Assembly: GCF_029277445.1 (NCBI RefSeq)
Contig: NZ_CP119566.1
Location: 706,001-770,000, forward strand
Reading direction: 5' to 3'
DNA from: Pararhizobium qamdonense
Lineage (GTDB): Bacteria > Pseudomonadota > Alphaproteobacteria > Rhizobiales > Rhizobiaceae
Length of the DNA stretch: 64,000 bases
The position numbers and the translations under genes were made by a program. The notes under the pieces are model-generated. The model was not told the DNA's origin. It did no database searches and saw nothing but the letters and a program-made list of their open reading frames with translations. Positions 17,583-25,500 of this stretch are shown here, piece by piece. Every line of letters begins with the position of its first letter. The stretch's first letter is position 1.

Positions 17583-19372
17583 CAAAATTCTTCCCAGCTA
17601 TCCCGATTGGCGGCAACTGCCATGTTTGAACTAAAGGCCTTCGCTACCCGGTTGGCCATGGTTCGGGCCGGGGAAGCGACCGGTTTTGCGTCCTGCCGCG
17701 CTGTCGCCAAGCGACCCTGCGATGCCTCGCCGACCTTGAACTGGCTGAGCAGACTGAAAAGACTGTCCGCTTCCTTTGCCAAGGCATGGCTGGCAGCCGT
17801 GGATTGCTCGACCATTGCTGCATTCTGCTGTGTACCTTGGTCCATTGTATTCACAGCCAGGTTAATTTCTTTCAAACCGGTCGCCTGTTCTTTCGCACCT
17901 TCGACAATCGCGGTCACATTGGTATTGATCTGATGCACCTGCGCCAGGATTTCCTCCAGCGCCTTGCCGGCCTGGCCGACGAGGGAGACGCCGGTTTTCA
18001 CCTGATCGCTGGAGGTGGTGATCAGGCTCTTGATCTCCTTGGCTGCTTTTGCCGAGCGCTGGGCAAGTTCGCGCACTTCCTGCGCCACCACCGCAAAGCC
18101 CTTGCCGGCATCGCCGGCGCGGGCCGCCTCGACGCCGGCATTCAGCGCAAGCAGGTTGGTCTGGAAGGCGATCTCGTCGATGACGCCGATAATGCTGGAA
18201 ATCTCGCGCGAGGAGTTTTCGATCCTGCCCATCGCCTCGACGGCATTTTGCACCACAGCGCTGGAGCGCTCGGCGCCGAGCTTGGTCTGTGCCACCAGCG
18301 TGCCTGCCTCTTCGGCGCGGCGGCTGCTGTCTGCCACCGTCGTGGTGATCTGTTCGAGGGCTGCGGCAGTTTCCTCGATCGATGCTGCCTGCTGTTCGGT
18401 ACGCTTTGAAAGATCCACGGCCGCATTGTGGATCTCGCTCGATCCGGCAGTGATCGCCTGCGCATTGGTGCCAACGGCGCGCATGGCCTGTTTCAGCTTG
18501 TCGATGGACTCGTTGAAGCTGATACGCAGGTTTTCGAGCGCCGGGATGAATTGCCGGTCGAGATGCTGATCGAGATTGCCCTCGGCCAGATCCTTCAGCG
18601 CGCCTGCCAGTTCTTGGCTGTTGTTGACGCGGCCGGTCACGTCGGTGGCGAACTTGACCACTTTCACGACCGATCCATTCAGGCCGAAGATTGGATTGTA
18701 GCTTGCCTGGATCCAGACCTGCCTGCCGCCCTGACCGATCCGCTTGAATTCGTCGGCAATGAACTCGCCGGTGCGCAGCTTGGCCCAGAAGTCCCTGTAT
18801 GCGTCACTGCGGCTATAGGTGGGCTCGCAGAACATGCTGTGATGCTTGCCCTGGATGTCCGAGAGTTTGTAGCCGAGCGTGGCCAGAAAATTCTCGTTCG
18901 CGCTCAGGATATCGCCGTTCGGGGTGAATTCGATGACGGCCTGGGCGCGCGAGATCGCATCGATCTTGCCGGCATCCTCGGCGTTTTTCAGTTTTGCTTC
19001 GGTGACGTCGGTTGCAAACTTGATGATCTTGTAGGGTTTTCCTCCCCGGAAGACGGGATTGTAGGATGCCTCGATCCAGATTTCCCGGCCACCTTTTCCG
19101 ATGCGCTTATATTGGCGGCGATCGAACTCGCCACGGGCAAGCCGCTGCCAGAACTGGCTGTACTCGGGGCTAACCGCATCGGCCGGATCGACAAAGATGC
19201 GGTGGTGCTGGCCGATAATCTCGGAGAGGCCGTATCCCAGGGTTTTGCAGAAGTTCTCGTTGGCTGTCAGAATCTTTCCCTGCAGATCGAACTCAATGAT
19301 GGCCTGCGATCGCTGCATCGCAGACAGGATTGCCTTGGCATCGCGGCCGAAAGGCGATGGGAAACTGCTCAT
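17582..19372 (-). CDS. Soluble methyl-accepting chemotaxis protein with tandem PAS domains
   Basis: 596 residues, no transmembrane segment, so cytoplasmic. Two PAS domains (about 18-125 and 138-247), each ending in a PAC-like FATDVT stretch, sense an internal cue. A HAMP-like linker follows (about 255-310), then the MCP signalling domain with tip EIAFQTNLLALNAGVEAARA. The last residues are DSWEEF, matching the xWxxF pentapeptide that tethers CheR/CheB in many receptors. It is translated together with cheW. The two PAS copies are clearly homologous to each other. The ligand or cofactor is unknown; redox or haem sensing is common in this group but no ligand residue can be assigned here. Confidence 0.92.
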   Translation of the reverse strand: MSSFPSPFGRDAKAILSAMQRSQAIIEFDLQGKILTANENFCKTLGYGLSEIIGQHHRIFVDPADAVSPEYSQFWQRLARGEFDRRQYKRIGKGGREIWIEASYNPVFRGGKPYKIIKFATDVTEAKLKNAEDAGKIDAISRAQAVIEFTPNGDILSANENFLATLGYKLSDIQGKHHSMFCEPTYSRSDAYRDFWAKLRTGEFIADEFKRIGQGGRQVWIQASYNPIFGLNGSVVKVVKFATDVTGRVNNSQELAGALKDLAEGNLDQHLDRQFIPALENLRISFNESIDKLKQAMRAVGTNAQAITAGSSEIHNAAVDLSKRTEQQAASIEETAAALEQITTTVADSSRRAEEAGTLVAQTKLGAERSSAVVQNAVEAMGRIENSSREISSIIGVIDEIAFQTNLLALNAGVEAARAGDAGKGFAVVAQEVRELAQRSAKAAKEIKSLITTSSDQVKTGVSLVGQAGKALEEILAQVHQINTNVTAIVEGAKEQATGLKEINLAVNTMDQGTQQNAAMVEQSTAASHALAKEADSLFSLLSQFKVGEASQGRLATARQDAKPVASPARTMANRVAKAFSSNMAVAANRDSWEEF

Positions 19373-19730
19373 GGCTGTCGGTCCTTATGGCACGGCGAAG
19401 CAAGGCGCGCGGATGCGCGCCGCTCGATCGGGGCGAAGTTGCGTTGCTTGGAAATGCGCACGTCTGGAACGGTACCCTCATCGTGTGAGGTCCCGTCAGG
19501 TCATGCCGGGTTACCGGCGTTGCGCGAAAGCGTCATGCCCGGTCCTGACCGGTCGCGTAGCAATATCTAGGGGTTAAAACTTGAACAGATATTTAAGATT
19601 TGGCGTTTCCCGATCAGGATCGGCAAAAATATGACAATTAAAAATACCCGGCTCAACGCCGGGTATGGAGTGAAAATCGGGCACATTCAAAGGGTGCAGA
19701 AAGCCGCATTTTGAGGCTTTGCGCCGCCAA
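19373..19730. other. Intergenic region between the chemoreceptor and rocD
   Basis: No gene. It contains the rocD terminator (19636-19666), a GC hairpin GGCGCGC-GGAT-GCGCGCC at 19404-19421 in the receptor leader, and an AT-rich stretch near 19560-19610 that probably holds the receptor promoter on the minus strand. Confidence 0.5.
19636..19666 (-). terminator. Terminator of the arginase-ornithine aminotransferase operon
   Basis: ATACCCGGC (19644-19652) and GCCGGGTAT (19658-19666) form a perfect nine-base-pair stem with a five-base loop. On the minus strand the stem is followed by TTTTTAATT, about 65 bases after the rocD stop. Confidence 0.85.
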
Positions 19731-20936
19731 TCACTGTGCGGTGAGAACACCGGCGAATTGTTCGACAGCCCAATCCACCTGATCGGCCGTGATGACCAGC
19801 GGCGGAGCGATGCGGATCGTGTCGCCATGGGTGTCCTTGGCAAGGATGCCGCGTTCTTTCAGCGCTTCGCAATATTTGCGGGCGCCGCCGGCTTCGGGAA
19901 CCAGTTCGACGGCGAGCATCAGGCCACGGCCGCGCACCTCCTTGATGATGTTGGAGCGGATATCCTTGAGGCCCGCCTGGAAACGATCCCCCATGCGGGC
20001 GGAGTTGCCGATCATGTCTTCGTCTGTCAGTGCTTTCAGCGAGGCGCGGGCAATGGCGCAAGCCAGCGGATTGCCGCCGAAGGTCGAGCCATGCTGGCCG
20101 GGCTTCAGGACACCCAGAACCTCGGAATTGGAGAGCACAGCCGAGACCGGATAGAAGCCGCCCGAGAGCGCCTTGCCGATCAGGGTTACGTCGGCTTCGA
20201 TGCCCTCGTGTTCTTCGGCAAGCAGCTTACCGGTGCGGCCAAGGCCGGTCTGGATCTCGTCGAGGATCAGCGTAATGCCATGCTTGGAGCAGAGTGCGCG
20301 CACTTCCGGGAAATAGCCCTGCGGCGGGATCATCACGCCGGCTTCGCCCTGGATCGGCTCGATCAGGAAGGCCACGGTGTTTTCATTGATAGCAGAGCGG
20401 AAGGCTTCGATATCGCCGAACGGAACGGTCTTGAAGCCGGGCGCGAACGGGCCGAAGCCGGAGCGGGCGTCCGGATCGGTCGAGAAGCCGACAATGCCCA
20501 TGGTGCGGCCATGGAAATTGTTGGAGCAGACAATGATCTCGGCCTTGTTCTCTGCAACGCCCTTGACCTCGTAACCCCATTTACGCACCGCCTTGACGGC
20601 GGTTTCGACGGCTTCGGCACCGGAATTCATCGGCAGGATCTTGTGGCTACCGGTCAGGGCTGCCAGTTCCTCGTAGAAATGCGCGAGCTGGTCGTTGCGG
20701 AAGGCGCGTGACGTCAGCGTCAGCTTGCCTGCCTGCTCGACCATCGCGGCAAGGATCTTCGGGTGGCAATGGCCCTGGTTGACGGCGGAATAGGCCGACA
20801 GGCAGTCGAGGTAACGATTGCCGTCGAGGTCCCAGACATAAACGCCTTCGCCGCGCGACAGGACGACGTCGATCGGTTTGTAGTTATGTGCGCCCAGCCG
20901 GTATTCGGTTTCGATCAGTGCGTTGGTCGTGTTCAT
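19731..20936 (-). CDS. rocD: Ornithine aminotransferase (RocD)
   Basis: 401-residue class III PLP aminotransferase converting ornithine and 2-oxoglutarate to glutamate-5-semialdehyde and glutamate. Motifs: substrate/PLP region [24 protein letters not shown], and the Schiff-base lysine in LIGKALSGG near residue 255. The ribosome binding site is CGGAGGA. It lies 24 bases downstream of arginase on the same strand, so arginine is degraded through ornithine to glutamate. Length is typical for bacterial RocD. Confidence 0.95.
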   Translation of the reverse strand: MNTTNALIETEYRLGAHNYKPIDVVLSRGEGVYVWDLDGNRYLDCLSAYSAVNQGHCHPKILAAMVEQAGKLTLTSRAFRNDQLAHFYEELAALTGSHKILPMNSGAEAVETAVKAVRKWGYEVKGVAENKAEIIVCSNNFHGRTMGIVGFSTDPDARSGFGPFAPGFKTVPFGDIEAFRSAINENTVAFLIEPIQGEAGVMIPPQGYFPEVRALCSKHGITLILDEIQTGLGRTGKLLAEEHEGIEADVTLIGKALSGGFYPVSAVLSNSEVLGVLKPGQHGSTFGGNPLACAIARASLKALTDEDMIGNSARMGDRFQAGLKDIRSNIIKEVRGRGLMLAVELVPEAGGARKYCEALKERGILAKDTHGDTIRIAPPLVITADQVDWAVEQFAGVLTAQ

Positions 20937-20960
20937 GGTTCCTCCGGTCGTTTGTTTGGG

Positions 20961-21896
20961 TCAGGCGCTACGGGTCGGGCGATCAAGGATGCGGCGGCCG
21001 AACAGGCTGGCTGTCAGTTCGACGAGGATGCGGGCGCTCTTGCCGCGATCGTCGAGGAAGGGGTTGAGCTCGACCAGATCCAGCGAGGAGACGAGGCCGC
21101 TGTCGCAGAGCATTTCCATGATCAGATGCGCTTCGCGAAAAGTCGCGCCGCCGGGAACCGTTGTGCCGACCCCGGGTGCCAGTTCGGGATCGAGAAAATC
21201 GACGTCGAGGCTGACATGCAGCAGGCCATTGGCGGCTTTGATCGTGGCGATGATCTCATGCATGATATGGGCCATGCCGGTCTCGTCGATGGCGCGCATG
21301 TCATAGACATTGACGCCATGCGCGGCGATTTCCTCGCGTTCGCGGTCATCGACCGAGCGGATACCGACCTGGAACACGTTCTTCGGATCGACCATCGGCC
21401 GGTCCTTGTCGAGGATCGGCGTGAATTCGGCCTGGCCGCAGAAGAAAGCCACCGGCATGCCGTGCATGTTGCCGGACGGCGATGTTGCGGGCGAGTTGAA
21501 ATCGGCATGGGCATCGAGCCAGAGGACGAAGAGCGGACGGCCCTGCTCCTTGGCATAGCGCGCCATGCCGGAGACCGAGCCCATCGACAGGGCATGATCG
21601 CCGCCGAGGATTACCGGGAATTTGCCGGCGCGGGCAGCCTGATGCACCGATTCATCGAGCGCGCGGGTGATGGCCGCGACGATCTGCAGATTGTTGGCTT
21701 TCGGATGATTGGGTAGATCGCGGGCAGGAAGCGGCCTCAGGTCGCCTTCGTCGGTCACGTTGTGGCCAAGGCCGGCCAGGATGGTGTCGAGACCGGCAAT
21801 GCGCAGGGCCGCCGGACCCATGGCCGCGCCGCGGCGGCCGGAGCCTTCTTCCAGTGGTGCGCCGATGAGCACAATGTTCTTGTTGGATTCAGCCAT
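20961..21896 (-). CDS. rocF: Arginase (RocF)
   Basis: 311-residue ureohydrolase splitting arginine to ornithine and urea. All manganese-ligand motifs are visible: GGDHALSMGS, DAHADFNSP and SLDVDFLDPELAPGVG. NMHGMP follows the second motif, as in true arginases. It is the first gene of the rocF-rocD pair, divergent from an Lrp/AsnC regulator across 129-138 bases. Released urea would need urease, which is not in the window. Confidence 0.94.
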   Translation of the reverse strand: MAESNKNIVLIGAPLEEGSGRRGAAMGPAALRIAGLDTILAGLGHNVTDEGDLRPLPARDLPNHPKANNLQIVAAITRALDESVHQAARAGKFPVILGGDHALSMGSVSGMARYAKEQGRPLFVLWLDAHADFNSPATSPSGNMHGMPVAFFCGQAEFTPILDKDRPMVDPKNVFQVGIRSVDDREREEIAAHGVNVYDMRAIDETGMAHIMHEIIATIKAANGLLHVSLDVDFLDPELAPGVGTTVPGGATFREAHLIMEMLCDSGLVSSLDLVELNPFLDDRGKSARILVELTASLFGRRILDRPTRSA

Positions 21897-21965
21897 GATC
21901 TTCCCCGCAAGTTCGCGTGATGCCGGTTTGCCCGGTTTGTGCGCGGATTATACGGGTTTGTTCGT

Positions 21966-21994
21966 TGGCAAATAGATGGAAAACTGGCAAATAG
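21966..21994. promoter_or_regulatory. Direct repeat in the rocF/Lrp divergent promoter
   Basis: TGGCAAATAG occurs at 21966-21975 and again at 21985-21994, 19 bases apart, followed by a -10-like CTATAAT at 21999-22005 reading toward the regulator. It is a reasonable binding site for the adjacent Lrp-type regulator. Binding is inferred from position. Confidence 0.5.
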
Positions 21995-22034
21995 GCAGCT
22001 ATAATTGACAGTATGAGAAGCGCGAGTGGACAGA

Positions 22035-22478
22035 ATGATAAGTCTCGATGATCTCGATCATTCCCTGATCAGTGCGCTGCGTCACAATGCCCGCACGCCT
22101 GTTTCCGCCCTTGCCGCGACCACCGGCGCATCACGCGCGACGGTCGCTGCCCGCATCGACCGTCTGGTGGCGTCCGGCACCATTGCCGCATTCACCATCC
22201 GGACCGGGGCGGAGCTTTCCGGCAGCGGCGTGCGCGCTATCGTCATGATCGAAATCCACGGCAAGATGGCCGACCGTGTCGCCATGCAGCTGCGCGGCCT
22301 GCCGCAGGTGCGGGCGCTTCACTCGACCAATGGCCGGTGGGATTTCATTGCGGAGCTGGAGGACAAGGATCTTGCGACATTCGACGAGACATTGCGCCTC
22401 ATCCGGCTGATCGACGGGATCAACCTCACGGAAACGAACATTCTCCTGAAGACCAGCAAGATTTCAGCAGCGGTTTAA
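22035..22478 (+). CDS. Lrp/AsnC-family transcriptional regulator of arginine catabolism
   Basis: 147 residues from the ATG at 22035; a GTG at 22026 would add three residues. An N-terminal helix-turn-helix (about 4-55, with TTGASRATVAARIDRL) is followed by the Lrp ligand-binding RAM domain (about 65-145). It is divergent from the arginase operon, so it most likely activates rocF-rocD in response to arginine or ornithine, as local Lrp-type activators of arginine catabolism do in agrobacteria. Ligand specificity is inferred from position only. Confidence 0.88.
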   Translation: MISLDDLDHSLISALRHNARTPVSALAATTGASRATVAARIDRLVASGTIAAFTIRTGAELSGSGVRAIVMIEIHGKMADRVAMQLRGLPQVRALHSTNGRWDFIAELEDKDLATFDETLRLIRLIDGINLTETNILLKTSKISAAV

Positions 22479-22506
22479 TCAGTATGGTATCGAGCGGCTT
22501 TGCCGC

Positions 22507-25500
22507 TCAATATTCCTTCTCATAGAAGATACCGCCGCCAGCGCCGCTGGCGCCAGCTTCGCCGCGCAGCTTGACGCCCCGGCCGACATCGAGATTGATG
22601 ATCGCCTTGCCGCCACCGGCCTCTGCTCCCGATTGCAGTTCGAGATAGGTCCGGTCGTTGAGATACTTTCCGGCCGTCACTGTGGCGCCGCCGGTCGCGT
22701 CCGTCGAAACGTCGAGATCATCCACACCCAGCTTGTTGCGCAGCCCGCTCAAGAGCGAGTTGGAGCCACCGCCGGCCAGTTCGCTCACCGCGCTGGCGAG
22801 CTGCGCGATCTGCAGGGCCGACAGATTGGACAGCGACCGGTTGAAGATCAGCTGCGCCAGGATTTCGTCCTGCGGCAAGGCAGGCGACGAGGAGAACGTG
22901 ATGGCCGGATTGTTGGCCGGGCCGGCGACGTTGACGGTGACTGTCGTCGATCCGGCGGTGGAAGTAGCGTCGAGGTCGAGAGTGGGCACCAGATTGCCGC
23001 CGAAGCTGATCGTGCCATCGGCAAAGGTGAGACGCTTGCCGAGAATTTCCAGCCGGCCACGCCGCATTTCGAAAGCGCCGGAGACGGCGGGTTCGGCTGC
23101 GGTGCCGCGAATGGTCAGGTCGCCGCCGAGTTCGGCATCGATACCGCGTCCGCGCACAAACAGTTTGCTCGGTGCGCTGACGGCCAGATCGAAAGCAATG
23201 CCGCCGCTTTTGGTGCTGCCGCCGCTGCCCGTATCCTTGCGGACGTCCGCTTCCATCTGCCTTACCTTGGCAGGCGCGTTCTTGTGCTTGATGTCGATCT
23301 CCGACAGCGACGCGGGAAGCTTTTCCGGAATGGTGATCGCGGCCTTGCTGATCGTCACCTTGCCGCCCAGCACCGGCGTTGCGGTCAAGGAACCCGTCAA
23401 CGTCAACGCACCATCGACGCTGGCTGTGAACAGGCTGCCATCGACATAGGTTGCCTTGGCCAAGCGTATGGCAAGATTGGCCGGGAAGCCGGATCCTGGG
23501 GCGATGCCGACCGTTCCGGTGACATCGAGCGTGCCGCCGCTGGCGAGCTTGCCGGAAAGCTTCTGGATATTTGCCTGCCTGCCATCGAGCGCAACATTGG
23601 CGGTCAGATCGGTGATCGCCACATTATGCCGGACATCAACGAAGCGTGCGCCTGATGTGGAGATCGTGCCGGTAACCTGCGGTGCGGTGGCGGCACCCGT
23701 GATGGACAGATCGACATTGGCCGCGCCGGTCAGGGTGAAGCCCTGTGCGGCCAGGAGGTCTGCGGCAAGGCCGAAGGGCAGATTGCCGGATGCCTTGATG
23801 TCGAGCGGCATATTGCCGGTGATGCCGACCTTGCCGCCGGCTTTGAAGGCGAGGCCGCCTGCACCATTCAGCGTGGTGTCAAGCGTCACAACATTGTTGG
23901 CAAACTGGCCTTTCGCTGCGATATCGAGCGCGCCGACGCCAGCGGATTTCGCCTGCGCGATTGCGGCATTTGCCCAGCGCAGATCATAGGCGACGACAGG
24001 TGCTGCCGATGTTCCGGTGACATCGACCTTGCCGCTGATGGCACCATCGGCCCCGAGCGACGGCACGAATGTGTTGGCGAGGCTTGCGGGCAAAGCATTG
24101 AGGTTGACGTCGAGATCGAGCTTTTCTCCGGCCGAGCCGGTCACGGCGACCGTACCTCCGGAAGCGCCGATCGTCAGCTTCTGCAGGCTGACCCTGCCGT
24201 TCTCGATGGTGATCGTCGTTGGCGCCGACAGTTTGACCGGGATTTTTCGCGGCGCGGCGGAGAAGGACGCCAGATTGACGGTCGTTTTGCCGTTTGCCGT
24301 CTGGATATCGGCCCGCAGGTTGAGCGGCGCACCGTCATACTGGCCGTCGAGCGTCACGTCGGTCTTGCCAGCCTGCTGGGTGAAGTCGAGCTTCAGGCCG
24401 TTGACGCGGTTTTGACCCTGCGCAAAGGCCTCGACCGAGAGATTGCCCTTGATCGCCAGAGCCTTGAGGTCGGCGATCGTGATGTCTGCGACGGGCTTTG
24501 TGATAACGAGATCGCCGCGCCTGATGCCCGAACCGCTGGCTTTCAGTGCAATCGAGGTCTTGCCGCTCTCGCTGTTGATCGAAGCCGATCCGGCCAGATC
24601 GCCGGAAGCTTTCTCGCCCGCCATGGCGGCCAGCAGGCCGACATCGGGGAATGTGAAGTCGATATTGCCCTGCGGCAGGAAATCGGTGGTGAACTGGATC
24701 TTGCCGTTCAGCCTGTTGTCGCCGATCTGCACCTGCAGAACCGGAAGGCTGGTGCGGCCATTCTCGGAGACGAGGTCGGCATTGACGTTGATCGCCTGGC
24801 CGCCCAGCGCGCCGGTGGCCTTGATCTTTGCCTGCGGATTGTCCGGGTTGGCGGTCGCATCGGCGGTGAGCTGAAGGTCGCTCAGGGTCCGCCCGGCCAG
24901 CGTCGCGCCGCTGGATGTGACTTCGGCCTTGATGGCGAGATTGTCGAGCGGGCCGGTGGCATCGACCTTGAAATCGGCGATGCCACTTGCATCCGCCAGT
25001 ACCTTGCCGAGATCCGGCAGGGTGCCGGTCAAAGCGGCCGTGAGAGCGCCATCCTTGAGGCCAACGGAGCCGGCGGCCTGGATCGTACCGGAACCGACGG
25101 CCAGCCTGCTGACATCCACTGCACCATCCGCACCGGTGGTCACCATGCCGGACAATGTGATTGGGGTGTCGAACTTGGTGGAAACGGATGTGGGAAGGCC
25201 GGCCGGGAGAATGGAGAGGTTGAACCCGGCATTCAGCGACTTTGCAGCAATCTCGTACGCGCCGTTGACCGTGCCGCCAAGATGGTTGCTGTCGATGGTA
25301 ACGGGATCAAAGCCGATCCGGTTCGGAGACACATCGAGAACGGTTTCGACCTTCAACGGTCCTTTCACCAGACGGTCGAGATCGGCGCTCGTCAGTTGCG
25401 TATTGCCGGTCTCGATGCGGGTGTTGATCAGGCCGGTCTGGGTCGACAAGTTGAAGGCGTCGCTGCGAGCCGTCAGCCTGATCGCTTCGATGCGGCCTTG

